This document shows positions 1-9,138 of a stretch of DNA of 64,000 nt, in pieces. The notes beneath the pieces were generated by a model. The model was given only the letters and a program-made list of their open reading frames with translations, was not told where the DNA came from and did no database searches. The position numbers and the translations under genes were made by a program. The stretch comes from Stenotrophomonas sp. UBA2302. Lineage in GTDB: Bacteria; Pseudomonadota; Gammaproteobacteria; Xanthomonadales; Xanthomonadaceae. The stretch's first letter is position 1. Each line of letters begins with the position of its first letter. The stretch lies in the NCBI GenBank assembly GCA_002345545.1, contig DDVW01000003.1, forward strand, positions 1 through 64,000, read 5' to 3'.

Positions 1-2
1 AT

Positions 3-125
3 CAGTGGGAGGAGTCCATTCGATTGGGTAAGGCCAACGGCCGCACCCGGAGCCGCGGCGAGTGCATCAAGGGCACCCGGGTGCGCTTCGCTTACCCGGC
101 TACGCGCTGGCGGACACCACAATGA
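3..125 (+). CDS. Possible 3' end of an upstream gene (partial)
   Basis: One forward frame is open from the left edge to a TGA at 123-125, giving about 40 residues that begin QWEESIRLGKANGRTRSRGE. The later part runs into a sequence resembling a common xanthomonad intergenic motif (around 77-110), so a real gene may have had its tail extended by repeat DNA, or the frame may be chance. There is no start codon in the window, and I do not recognise the family. It would be convergent with the M28 peptidase gene. Confidence 0.2.
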   Translation, partial: QWEESIRLGKANGRTRSRGECIKGTRVRFAYPATRWRTPQ

Positions 126-153
126 CGAAGGGCCGGCAATGCCGGCCCTTCGT
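125..153. terminator. Perfect hairpin beyond the M28 peptidase gene
   Basis: A 13-bp perfect stem (125-137 pairing with 141-153) with a 3-nt loop lies 22 bp past the stop codon of the minus-strand peptidase gene. Neither side has a clear T-run, so it is a terminator or mRNA-end stabiliser by position rather than by a complete intrinsic signature. Confidence 0.5.
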
Positions 154-175
154 GTCGTGCTACCGCTGTGCCCGC

Positions 176-1774
176 TTACGGCGCCGGCTTCGGTTCGGGC
201 TTGCGCGGCATCTTCTCGTCACGCATCGCCGCGTTGTAGGCGAAGCTGGCCATCACCGCCGCGGCCTGCTTGAGGTCTTCGGCTTCGATGTGGTCCCAGG
301 TGTCCAGGTGGGTGTGGTGGACGTTGGAGAAGTAGTCCAGCCGGTCCTGTATGAACTGGAAGCCCGGCAGGCCGACGCGATCGAAGGCGATGTGGTCGGT
401 GGAGCCGGTGTTGCGGGCGACCACGGTGGTGGCGCCGACGTCATTGAACGGCTTCAGCCACGCCTCGAAGATCGGCATCGCGGCCATGTTTTCCTGCGCG
501 TAGATGCCACGGAAGCGGCCCGAGCCGTTGTCCATGTTGAAGTAGACCGAAAGCTTGTCGTAGTCACGCAGCTTCTGCAGCGGGCCGGTCGGCTCGCGCA
601 GCGAGGCCGGCAGCGCCTTCTGCGCCGGGTCGGTCGGCTCCGGGAAACGGGCGAAGTTGCGCGCCACGTAATCCTGCGAGCCGATCAGGCCCTGCTCCTC
701 GCCGCTCCACAGCGCCACGCGGATGGTGCGCTTGGGCTTGACGCCGATCGCCTTGAGGATGCGCATGGCTTCCATCGCCACGGCCACGCCGGCGCCGTTG
801 TCGGCCGCACCGGTACCGGTGTGCCAGGAGTCCATGTGCGCACCGATCATCACCACTTCGTCGGCCTTGCCGCTGCCGCGGATCTCGGCCAGCGTGTTGT
901 AGCCGGGCTTGTCGCCCTCGTCGGTAAAGCGGGCATCGACGCGGATGCGCAGCTTGACCGTCTCGCCGGCTTCCAGCGAACGCACCAGCGGGTTGAAGTG
1001 CTCGGTGATCATGGTCAGTTCCGGCACGCCGGCCGATTCACCGGCCTTGCGCGAGCCGCCGCCGGCCACGCGGATGATGCCGTTGTCCCAGCTCGACAGC
1101 GAGATCGCCGCCAGCGCGCCTTCGGCGACGAAGAACTCGTTGGTCTTGCGGACCAGTTCCTGGCGCTCGTTGTATTCCTTCAGGCGCTTGGCCCGGTCGG
1201 CCGCGGCGGTGGCCGGGATGGTGAACTGCTGCAGGCCTTCCAGCGAGGTGGCGTCATGGCGATGGCTGTCGGCCTCGGTGCCGCGCTTGTAGGCGCGGGC
1301 ATCGCCCAGCAGCAGCACCTTGCCGCGCAGCTTGCCCTTGTACTTGTCCAGGTCGGCCAGCTTCTTGATGTCCACGCGGACCAGCTCGCCTTCCACGGCA
1401 CCGTCGGTGCCCGGCGTCCACGCCTTGGGCAGCGCATGCAGCGGCAGCACGCGGTCGCCGATCATCTCCACGCTGGCGTGGGTGAACTCCCAGCCACGGC
1501 CGAACGCCGGGAACGCATCGTCATGGACGTTGCTCAGCCCCCATTCGTTGAACTTGCCGCGGCTCCAGGCGTTGGCGGCGGCCATCTGCGGCGAGTTGGT
1601 CAGGCGCGGGCCGATGTTCTCGGTCAGGTGGGTCAGGTGATCCATGACCTGCGAGTTGTGGAACGCCTCAGCGCGGATGCGGGTGACCACGTCCAGATCG
1701 ACCTTTTCGCTGGCCTGCGCCGGAGCGCCCACCGCCAGACCCATGCACAACGCCAGCAAACCTCGCTTGATCAC
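176..1774 (-). CDS. Secreted M28-family zinc aminopeptidase/carboxypeptidase
   Basis: A 532-residue exported metallopeptidase. Residues 1-21 form a signal peptide ending in APAQA. A protease-associated insert precedes the catalytic domain, which carries the M28 co-catalytic zinc set: H-x-D in GAHMDSWHTG, the bridging Asp in AADNGAG, the Glu pair in WSGEEQG, an Asp in YFNMDNGSG and a late His in STDHIAFD. The family removes N- or C-terminal residues from peptides in the periplasm or outside the cell; the exact substrate cannot be read from sequence. It lies 45 bp downstream of a same-strand hypothetical gene and may share its transcript. Confidence 0.9.
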   Translation of the reverse strand: MIKRGLLALCMGLAVGAPAQASEKVDLDVVTRIRAEAFHNSQVMDHLTHLTENIGPRLTNSPQMAAANAWSRGKFNEWGLSNVHDDAFPAFGRGWEFTHASVEMIGDRVLPLHALPKAWTPGTDGAVEGELVRVDIKKLADLDKYKGKLRGKVLLLGDARAYKRGTEADSHRHDATSLEGLQQFTIPATAAADRAKRLKEYNERQELVRKTNEFFVAEGALAAISLSSWDNGIIRVAGGGSRKAGESAGVPELTMITEHFNPLVRSLEAGETVKLRIRVDARFTDEGDKPGYNTLAEIRGSGKADEVVMIGAHMDSWHTGTGAADNGAGVAVAMEAMRILKAIGVKPKRTIRVALWSGEEQGLIGSQDYVARNFARFPEPTDPAQKALPASLREPTGPLQKLRDYDKLSVYFNMDNGSGRFRGIYAQENMAAMPIFEAWLKPFNDVGATTVVARNTGSTDHIAFDRVGLPGFQFIQDRLDYFSNVHHTHLDTWDHIEAEDLKQAAAVMASFAYNAAMRDEKMPRKPEPKPAP

Positions 1775-1819
1775 TCTCTTTCCCCCGGCCCTTGAGCCAA
1801 TGACGACAAAGCGGCCAGT

Positions 1820-2371
1820 CTAGCCAGACGCCACGGGACGGCGAGCCGGCCAATGGTCATGGTCGTGGGCGATTCCAGCCATTGCCGCACAACGGCTGCC
1901 GGTGACATCCCTCATCGCGCGCCCCGCTGAAGCAGACACTGACCGCAGCTTTGTCCGCTGCCGGCCCATCCAGCCGCATATCACCAGCCGCTCGACCGGC
2001 AGCACTGCCAGCCAGGCCCGGCCATCCCGCGATGCGGCGACGTAGGCATTACCGGTCCAGCCGGACGAAGGAACATTGGGGCCAAGCCGCAATTGCCGCC
2101 ACTGCGCATATCGCACGGGAGCGGCCCCCGCCAGTCCGCCCCGGGCAACCCGCGCCTGAGCGAAGAACGCCAGTCCCTGCTGCCGGATGGCGGGCAGCGT
2201 GTCTGCGGCCAGGCGCAACACCACCACGCCGCGGGCCGCCGTGCCGAACAGGCAGTCCAGCACCATCTCCCCGGCCTGCACCGCCGACAGGCCGAACTGC
2301 AGCAACCCGCTGGTTTCAATGCCAGCGGGCAACAACTGCTGGGCGCGACGATGGATCAAAACCCGGTTCAC
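1820..2371 (-). CDS. Hypothetical protein
   Basis: A 183-residue protein that I do not recognise. The GTG start at 2371 is chosen because a strong Shine-Dalgarno (GGGGAGG) sits about 8 nt upstream. The protein is Ala/Leu/Arg rich, has no clear signal peptide or membrane segment, and ends with a His/Asp cluster (AHDHDHW). It sits between creD (64 bp upstream, same strand) and the M28 peptidase gene, so read-through from the creD promoter is possible. Competing forward frames are Pro/Arg/Ala-rich, as expected of antisense shadows. Confidence 0.55.
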   Translation of the reverse strand: MNRVLIHRRAQQLLPAGIETSGLLQFGLSAVQAGEMVLDCLFGTAARGVVVLRLAADTLPAIRQQGLAFFAQARVARGGLAGAAPVRYAQWRQLRLGPNVPSSGWTGNAYVAASRDGRAWLAVLPVERLVICGWMGRQRTKLRSVSASAGRAMRDVTGSRCAAMAGIAHDHDHWPARRPVASG

Positions 2372-2435
2372 ATCGATCCTCCCCGGTAGACGGGGCGGTG
2401 TATTCCGCCCCGTCCGGTCATGACGACCGGTGCAC

Positions 2436-3794
2436 TCACGGCATGCGCGGCGGTGTGGTCGGGCTGGCCACCGGCCGGCTGCCCAGCTCGTACCAGTCCA
2501 TCCTGCGGGTGATCCACATGATCAGCGCGAGGATGCCGAACAGCAGCAGCGAGCCCAGCAGCAATGCGTTGTTCTCCGATCCCAGCAACATGTACAGCGC
2601 GCCATACAGCAGGGTCAGCATGGTCGAGAACATCAGCCCGTATTTCGCGCTGCGCAGCACACCGCTGAGGTAGAAGCCCTGCAGGCCGATGCATGCCGCC
2701 GCCGAAATCAGGTACGCCTGCCAGAACGCGATCTGCTCGGACAGGCTCAGCAGCAGCAGGAAGAAGATCGCCAGTGCCAGCCCGACCAGCAGGTACTGCA
2801 GCGGGTGGATCCGCAGCTGCTTGATCAGCTCGAACAGAGCAAAGCCGACGAAGGTCAGCAGCACGAACAGGATGCCGTACTTGGTGGCGCGGTCGGCCTG
2901 GGTGTAGACGTCCACCCGGTCGACCAATGCCACGGTCAGCGACTCCACCGTGCCATCGGAGTGCAGGCTGCGGCGCAGCTGCTCCTGCGCCGCCGAAGCC
3001 AGCGAAGACACCGCCCAGCTGGCCTTGAAGCCGCTGTCGTCGATGCTGCGTTCGTTGGGCGAGAAACTGCCGGAAAACTGCGGGTGCGGCCACGTCGAGG
3101 CGATATCCACGCGGGTGTCGTCACCCAGCGGCACCACCGACAGCGTACGCGTGCCATCGAGCACGAACTCCAGCTCGACCTTGCGGCCATCGGCAAGTAC
3201 CCCGGAGCCGGCATCACCCTGCATTTTCAATGGCGCATGCAGACCTTTGGAGGTCGCCTCCAGCGCGCGTGCACCGGCCTGCAGCGCGACACTGCGGCCA
3301 TCCACGCGCAGATTGGGGCTACCCACCAGCCCGCGCACATCGGCAATGCCCAGCGCCAGGTACGGCTGGCCGTAACTGCGTCCGGCCACCGGCTTGTATT
3401 CGCTGTCGATGAACTCGGCCTGCACCCGCGCGTGCCAGCTGTACACCGGCACCCGGAACAACCCCACCCGGCGCTCGTCCGGACGCATCTCGCCCTGCAC
3501 GCGCAGCCGCGCCGGCATCTGCAGGTCATAGCCCTGTTCCTTCTGCAGCTCGCGGGTCTTCAGGCCGGTCGGGCCGACCACCTCGACTTCGCTCTCCTGC
3601 GTCCACGGCAGCACCCGCACCGGGCCGATCAGCGATTGCGCGCCGGCACGGCTCTGCGCCACCCGTTCGATGGCCTGGTCGCGATAGCGTTCGCGCTCCT
3701 GCACCGTGCCACGGATCAACATCAACGGAATCAAAAGCAACAACACCAGCCCGCCGACAATGGCGCAGCGCAACAGCAGTTTCAGGGAAGTCAT
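2436..3794 (-). CDS. creD: Inner-membrane protein CreD
   Basis: 452 residues, the usual CreD length, starting at MTSLKLLLRC (ATG at 3794 with GAGGA upstream). An N-terminal membrane helix (about residues 5-25) is followed by a large periplasmic domain and then a block of about five C-terminal helices (from roughly residue 305: KYGILFVLLTFVGFALFELI and following). CreD is the classic target of the CreBC two-component system, linked in other bacteria to envelope integrity and beta-lactam response; its biochemical role is unknown. A longer open frame reaches 3998, but the downstream ATG matches the family. A cre-tag-like repeat lies 66 bp upstream. Here creD is separated from creC by an opposite-strand gene. 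Confidence 0.92.
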   Translation of the reverse strand: MTSLKLLLRCAIVGGLVLLLLIPLMLIRGTVQERERYRDQAIERVAQSRAGAQSLIGPVRVLPWTQESEVEVVGPTGLKTRELQKEQGYDLQMPARLRVQGEMRPDERRVGLFRVPVYSWHARVQAEFIDSEYKPVAGRSYGQPYLALGIADVRGLVGSPNLRVDGRSVALQAGARALEATSKGLHAPLKMQGDAGSGVLADGRKVELEFVLDGTRTLSVVPLGDDTRVDIASTWPHPQFSGSFSPNERSIDDSGFKASWAVSSLASAAQEQLRRSLHSDGTVESLTVALVDRVDVYTQADRATKYGILFVLLTFVGFALFELIKQLRIHPLQYLLVGLALAIFFLLLLSLSEQIAFWQAYLISAAACIGLQGFYLSGVLRSAKYGLMFSTMLTLLYGALYMLLGSENNALLLGSLLLFGILALIMWITRRMDWYELGSRPVASPTTPPRMP

Positions 3795-3859
3795 GTCCGG
3801 TCCTCGTGTGGAAACGGGGCCAGCCTGACGCTGCACGGTGAACAGGGTTTGTGGCGAAT

Positions 3860-3875
3860 TTGAAGCGGGTGTGAA
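3860..3875 (-). promoter_or_regulatory. cre-tag-like CreB binding site upstream of creD
   Basis: On the minus strand the sequence reads TTCAC-ACCCGC-TTCAA, a direct repeat with 6-nt spacing. It matches the E. coli CreB site TTCAC-N6-TTCAC at 9 of 10 defined bases. It sits 66-81 bp before the creD start codon, where an activator site is expected. Seen directly: the repeat. Inferred: that CreB binds it. Confidence 0.65.
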
Positions 3876-4029
3876 GTCAGGCCGTCGCGGTAACGCCACC
3901 GCCAACATCGCGAAGCCCAGCGAATCCGTTCGCCCGAGCCCAAGGCGGTTGCGAATGAGCAGCGCGCCATAGTATGAATGGAGACAAAACGTCCGCACGG
4001 ACCGTCAGCGCTTCTCCCAAGGAACCCTT

Positions 4030-7000
4030 GTGCCGCATACCCGGTCACGTACGTCGCTGATCCATCGGCTGTCCCTGAACATATGGGGCCTGTTCGTGGC
4101 CCTGCTGTTACTACTTTCTACGCTGGGCTACCTGGCCATGCGCATGGCCGCCGATCGTGTGGTGCCGATGGTCGCACAGCGTACTGTCGATTTACGCGCC
4201 CGTGCGTCGGAAGGCCTGTTCCTGCAAGCCGAGCAGAGCGTGTCGCGGCTGCAGCTGGAACTGCTGCGGCGGCTGGACAGTGCCGATCAGGCAACCACGT
4301 TGGTCCGTTTCGATACTCTCTTCGCCCGCAGCAGCGATGGTCTGTGGCGGCTGCGCCCGGAGCAGGTGGCACCCGCCTCGGCCCCCACGCTCTACCTGCA
4401 CCATCCCCCACAGGGGCTGGACGACTCCATTCGCCTACGTGCAGTGGCCGCCTACGACCTACTGCGCGAACAGGGACCGGCGCTGGCACCGCCATTCTTC
4501 TCGGTCTACATGGATTTCGTCGAAGACGGACTGATGGTGTACTCCCCGGATATCGACTGGGGCAAAGGCGCCGACGCAACGGCCAGCAATACCAGCTATC
4601 CGACAATGCTTGGCGCCAATCCACAGCGCAATCCACAGCGACAGGTGTTCTGGACACCCGTCTACCTGGACAGGCAGGCTGCCACTTGGATGGTGTCGGT
4701 GATCAAACCGCTGGACTGGCGGCAACGCTGGGTTGGCACACTGGGTCACGATGTCTCGGTGCAGAGCCTGATCGATCGGATCGATTCCGGCGGCACCGAG
4801 GACGGGATACAACTGGTAATGGACGCCGATGGCACAGTGATCGCCCACCCGCAACTGCATCGCCATATCGTTGCTGCCGACGGCCAACTGCAACTGGCGA
4901 CACTTGACGATCCATTGCTACCACAGGTGCACCGCATGATCTCGCAGGCGAGCATGGATGCCGGCGCCGGACGCTCACCAGATGGCAGCCACTGGGTTGC
5001 GTGGTCGAAGATCCGGGGACCGGGCTGGTACCAAATCTATCTGCTGCCGCAGGCGCGAGTGAACGACCTGCTGTCATGGGGCCTGCTAGCGCTGGCGGCC
5101 GCCGGCATGCTCGGCCTACTACCGGCAATGTGGGTACTACGGCGTCGGGTAAACACGCTGTTCGCCGTGCCGCTGAAACGTCTGACGCAAGCCGTGGACG
5201 AACTGGGTCAAGGCCGCGTACCGTCACCGATCGACATGCGTGGCGACGATGAGCTTGGCCGGTTGGCCACAGCCTTCGACGACATGGTCGAGGAGCTGGG
5301 GCATCAGCGAACCCTGCAATTTGCCCATGCCAAGGCGCTGCAGGCCGAAGTGGATGAGCGCCGCCAGTTCATGAACCGGCTGGAGGAAGAACGCGCAAGG
5401 TTGCTAGCGTTGCTCGGCGCGATGAACCTGGGCATCGTGTTCATCAGCATCGATAACCGGGTGACCTACTGCAACGCCACGTTCCTGGTTATGTGGCAAT
5501 TCCCCGAGAGCAGTACGGTGGTTGGCCGCACTACGGCCGAGAACCTGCAGCAGGCAAAGCAGCTGATGGTCGATCAGGCAACGGTCTTGGCACAACTGGA
5601 GGCGGCTCCCGTCTCCGGCCAGTCGACCCGGCAGTTGGAGATCCGCCTGCGCGACGGTCGCACCATCATGCACAACGCCTACCCGGTTCCCGACGCACAA
5701 GGCCAGCACATCGGCCACCTGTGGGTGCAAGAGGATGTCAGCCACCAGCGCCGCACCGCACAGCAGCTCGTGCGGCTGGCCCACCACGATCCACTTACCG
5801 GCCTGTACAACCGGCGCCGCTTCGAGAACGACCTGACCAGCTTCTTCCACGATGCGCAGCACACGCCCTGCCAGGCAGCGCTGCTATTTTTCGACCTGGA
5901 CGAGTTCAAGTACATCAACGACACCTTCGGCCATCGCGCCGGTGATGCGGTATTGAACCGACTGGCGCTGGAGGTGCGTACGCTGGTGCGTTCCGGCGAG
6001 ACCCTGTTCCGCCTCGGCGGCGACGAGTTCGCCGTGATGATGCCGCACGCCAGCCAATACGATGCCCAGCATCTCGCCGAGCGGATCGTGCAGCGGATCG
6101 CGCGCACGCCGCTGCGCCTGCTTGAGCAGACCGTGCGCCTGGGCGCCAGTCTGGGAATCGCCCATTTTCCCACTCATGCCGACAACGCCGACGACTTGGT
6201 CGCCCATGCCGACGCTGCGATGTACCAGGCCAAGCACCAGGGCAAGAACCGCTGGAACTTGTATCGTCCCGACCGCGACAGCTCGCGCGAGATGGCCAGT
6301 CGACTGGTCTGGAACGACCGCATCGCACGCGCACTGGAGCAGGACCTGCTGTGCCTGCATTTCCAAGGCGTATACCACGCCGACGATGGCCGTCTGGCCC
6401 ATCTGGAAGCGCTGATCCGCATGCGAGACGAAGTCCACACCGGCCAGCTGATCATGCCCGGACAGTTCATCGTCCCGGCCGAACGCAGCGGCAAGATTCT
6501 GGAGATCGACCGCTGGGTGATCCACCAGTGCATCAAGCTGCTGGCCTCTCATCCGCAGCTGCCTGCCATCGCCATCAACATCTCCGGTCGCTCCTTCGAC
6601 GACCCCGAACTACCGGTCTGGATCGGCAGCCAGTTACAACGTCAGCGTGTGGCCCCACAGCGGCTACTGGTGGAACTGACCGAGACCGCGGCGATCTCGG
6701 ACATGGGTGATGCCGCGCGCTTCATCGCAGCATTGCGCGAGACCGGCTGCCCAATCTGTCTGGACGACTTCGGCACCGGCTTCGCCTCCTTCGCCTACCT
6801 CAAGAACCTACAGGCCGACGTGCTCAAGATCGACGGCATGTTCATCCGCAACCTGCCGGACGAGCGCGACAACCAAGTGTTCGTGCGCGCGATCATCGAA
6901 GTCGCGCACGGCATGGGCAAACTCGCCGTGGCCGAGTTCGTCGAAGATGCCGACACCTTGCAGATGCTGCGCGAGATGGGCGTGGACATGGTACAGGGCT

Positions 7001-7050
7001 ATCACCTGGACCGGCCCCGCGCCGATCATCCCGCCCTAGCCAAGCAATAA
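4030..7050 (+). CDS. Membrane sensor with HAMP-PAS-GGDEF-EAL domains
   Basis: A 1006-residue cyclic-di-GMP signalling protein. GTG start at 4030 with AAGGA just upstream. Membrane helix about 18-38, a periplasmic sensory region of about 300 residues, second helix about 347-369, HAMP about 377-424, PAS-like segment about 457-570, GGDEF domain (signature GGDEF at 663-667) and EAL domain (EAL at 793-795, DDFGTG at 912-917, QGYH near the end). Both catalytic signatures are intact, so either cyclase or phosphodiesterase activity is possible. The cyclase inhibitory site, normally RxxD, reads RSGE. It lies opposite in strand to its cre neighbours and shares the 235-bp intergenic region with creD. 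Confidence 0.93.
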   Translation: MPHTRSRTSLIHRLSLNIWGLFVALLLLLSTLGYLAMRMAADRVVPMVAQRTVDLRARASEGLFLQAEQSVSRLQLELLRRLDSADQATTLVRFDTLFARSSDGLWRLRPEQVAPASAPTLYLHHPPQGLDDSIRLRAVAAYDLLREQGPALAPPFFSVYMDFVEDGLMVYSPDIDWGKGADATASNTSYPTMLGANPQRNPQRQVFWTPVYLDRQAATWMVSVIKPLDWRQRWVGTLGHDVSVQSLIDRIDSGGTEDGIQLVMDADGTVIAHPQLHRHIVAADGQLQLATLDDPLLPQVHRMISQASMDAGAGRSPDGSHWVAWSKIRGPGWYQIYLLPQARVNDLLSWGLLALAAAGMLGLLPAMWVLRRRVNTLFAVPLKRLTQAVDELGQGRVPSPIDMRGDDELGRLATAFDDMVEELGHQRTLQFAHAKALQAEVDERRQFMNRLEEERARLLALLGAMNLGIVFISIDNRVTYCNATFLVMWQFPESSTVVGRTTAENLQQAKQLMVDQATVLAQLEAAPVSGQSTRQLEIRLRDGRTIMHNAYPVPDAQGQHIGHLWVQEDVSHQRRTAQQLVRLAHHDPLTGLYNRRRFENDLTSFFHDAQHTPCQAALLFFDLDEFKYINDTFGHRAGDAVLNRLALEVRTLVRSGETLFRLGGDEFAVMMPHASQYDAQHLAERIVQRIARTPLRLLEQTVRLGASLGIAHFPTHADNADDLVAHADAAMYQAKHQGKNRWNLYRPDRDSSREMASRLVWNDRIARALEQDLLCLHFQGVYHADDGRLAHLEALIRMRDEVHTGQLIMPGQFIVPAERSGKILEIDRWVIHQCIKLLASHPQLPAIAINISGRSFDDPELPVWIGSQLQRQRVAPQRLLVELTETAAISDMGDAARFIAALRETGCPICLDDFGTGFASFAYLKNLQADVLKIDGMFIRNLPDERDNQVFVRAIIEVAHGMGKLAVAEFVEDADTLQMLREMGVDMVQGYHLDRPRADHPALAKQ

Positions 7051-7080
7051 CCCCACCTGCAGGAGCCGGGGGAGCCGTAC

Positions 7081-8517
7081 CTACAACCCCGGCAGTCCGA
7101 GGCAGGCCTCGGCCCCGCCTCCGGTGCGGTTGTACAGCAGCGCCTTGCCGCCATGCAGGCGTGCCACCTCGGCCACGAATGGCAGCCCCAGCCCGGAGCT
7201 GCGCTGCCCGCTGCCCGGCCGTGCCAGGGAATAGAAACGCTCGAACACCCGATCCAGCGCATAGTCCGGAACGCCGGGGCCCTCGTCGCTCACCCTGGCT
7301 TCCCAGCCTTCGTCACCGGCGCGGACACACAACCGGATGCGTCCACCTTCGGGCGAGAAGGCCAGCGCGTTGTCCAGCAGGTTCGACAATGCCTGCCGCA
7401 ACAGGAACGCATCGCCACGTACCACCGCCTCGGTGGGCAACTCGCACTCCAGTGCCACATTCGCAGCCTGCAGGCGCGGTGCGGCATCCTCGGCCAGCGC
7501 GCGGCACAACTGGACAAGATCGACCTGCGCACGCCGCTGCAGCCAGCCGTGCTGCTCCACCTCGGCCAGCCGCAGCAACTGGTCGATGGTTTCGGTCAGG
7601 CGCCGCTCCTGCTGGACGATATTGGCGGCAAAGCGCTGCCGCTCCGCTTCCGGCAACGGCTCCTGCAACAGCTCGGCGGCACCACGGATCGCCGCCAGCG
7701 GGCTTTTCATCTCATGGGTGAGCGATTGCACGTACTGTTCCACGTAGGCCTTGCCTTCGAGCTGGCGGCGCATGGTCTCCAGCGCCTGGCCCAGATCGCC
7801 GATCTCATCGCGGCGCCTGCGCGGCGGCGGCACCGGCTCTCCGGCACTGACCGCCTTGGCATAGCGGCTCAGGCTGCTGATGCCGCGTGACAGCCACCAG
7901 GTCATCAACAGGCCGATCAGTGCCGACAGGCCGATCAGCCACGCCCCACGCGCGACGATGGCGCGCTGGCTGGCGGTGATGAACGGATCGATGCTGTCGT
8001 TGGGCTGGGCCAGGGTCAGCACGCCGATCAGCGTGCGTCCATCGCCGGGGTCATACACCGGTGCGGCCACATGCATCACCGTGCTGCTCTCATCGCCGGG
8101 GGTTTCCGGGCTGGAGCGTGCCCCGTACTGCCCGCGCAGGGTGAGGTAGACATCATTCCAGCGCGAGTTGTCGCGCCCCACATCCTGCCCGCGCGAATCG
8201 TAGACGACGATGCCCGCGGTATCCGTCACCGTCACCCGGTAATCGATGCTGCGCTTGGGAAAGCGCCACACCATCGCACGTGGATCACGCCGCTGCGCCG
8301 TGGCCATATGCATGGCGAACGCGCCATCACCGATGTGCCCGGCCTGCAGATCCGGCGCGGCCATCACCGCCAGCACATTGGCGGTATCCACCAGCGTCGA
8401 CTCCATCGCCTGACGCACACCCGGCTTGACCTCGTTGACGAACACCCGCATCACGAAGAACGCGGCGATGCCGACGATCAGGAAAAAACCAAGGAAGAGT
8501 TTCAGGCCCAGGCGCAT
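7081..8517 (-). CDS. creC: Sensor histidine kinase CreC
   Basis: A 478-residue inner-membrane kinase. Helix 1 about residues 5-25, a periplasmic sensor domain, helix 2 about 191-210, HAMP, then the phosphoacceptor box SLTHEMKSPLAAIRG with His268, and an HATPase domain with N-box NLLDNALAFSPEGG and SDEGPGVPD. Length, helix spacing and nearby creB and creD support CreC. It should phosphorylate CreB. In most genomes creC follows creB directly; here a 621-bp gap with a structured repeat separates them, so its expression may depend on reading through that repeat. Confidence 0.9.
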   Translation of the reverse strand: MRLGLKLFLGFFLIVGIAAFFVMRVFVNEVKPGVRQAMESTLVDTANVLAVMAAPDLQAGHIGDGAFAMHMATAQRRDPRAMVWRFPKRSIDYRVTVTDTAGIVVYDSRGQDVGRDNSRWNDVYLTLRGQYGARSSPETPGDESSTVMHVAAPVYDPGDGRTLIGVLTLAQPNDSIDPFITASQRAIVARGAWLIGLSALIGLLMTWWLSRGISSLSRYAKAVSAGEPVPPPRRRRDEIGDLGQALETMRRQLEGKAYVEQYVQSLTHEMKSPLAAIRGAAELLQEPLPEAERQRFAANIVQQERRLTETIDQLLRLAEVEQHGWLQRRAQVDLVQLCRALAEDAAPRLQAANVALECELPTEAVVRGDAFLLRQALSNLLDNALAFSPEGGRIRLCVRAGDEGWEARVSDEGPGVPDYALDRVFERFYSLARPGSGQRSSGLGLPFVAEVARLHGGKALLYNRTGGGAEACLGLPGL

Positions 8518-8542
8518 TTATCGCAGCCTCGTTTTGTGATGC

Positions 8543-9094
8543 AAGAGCTTTCACTCCTGCTCCGCAGGAGCGAGCCACCTTTCTTTGCCCGTGCAAAGAA
8601 AGGTGGCCCAAAGAAAGCACGCCCTGCCTCCGCGCCCCGCGCGCTACGCGCACCGGGTCCACTCCGCCAGCAGGATTTTTCTACGCGACATCCCTGTCGC
8701 GTAGAAAAACGACGTGCGTCCATGCACGTCGCCCTTCGGGTTTTCCCCGCTGGCTCCGTCGCTGCGGAAGAAAATGCCGAAAAGCAAAAGCAACCGCGAC
8801 TACTCCGCCGCTTTTGACAGCAATCATTCGGCATCACTTTCTGTCCGTTGCCGTTGCTTCCAGCTTTTGACTTCCCCTGCCGTAAAGCGAGCCGAGCACC
8901 GCAGCGGATCGGGGAAAGAAGGCGCGGGTGTCTGAGCGCAGCGAGTTCCGCGCCGCCCCGATCCGCGAGGAGCACAGGGAACCGGCGGGCGCAGCCCGAC
9001 GGATCGCGTCCCGGCCGTGTTTTCTTTTGGTTACTTTTCTTTGCACGAGCAAAGAAAAGTGACTCGCTCCTGCGCAGCAGGTGTGAACGCTTTT
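8543..9094. repeat. Inverted-repeat element rich in hairpins between creB and creC
   Basis: A noncoding stretch bounded by roughly 80-bp imperfect inverted repeats. Each end contains its own perfect hairpin: 8574-8588 with 8593-8607 (15 bp, 4-nt loop) and 9033-9044 with 9049-9060 (12 bp). Inside are further perfect stems at 8676-8689/8696-8709 (14 bp) and 8710-8717/8724-8731 (8 bp), and a nested stem spanning 8904-8966 (11 bp plus 7 bp). All frames through it give Arg/Lys-rich peptides with FFARAKK-type motifs typical of spurious reading frames. It looks like a non-autonomous mobile or structured-RNA repeat of the family, not a gene. Confidence 0.7.
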
Positions 9095-9138
9095 GATGTC
9101 GAAGGGGCCGCAGCAGCACATCCGGTACAGCACCGGCC

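Noticed and set aside
62..1795. Forward open frame of 577 codons opposite the M28 peptidase gene
   Set aside because: Mirror frame of a gene with intact zinc-site motifs; the translation is His/Arg/Gly-rich without any motif.
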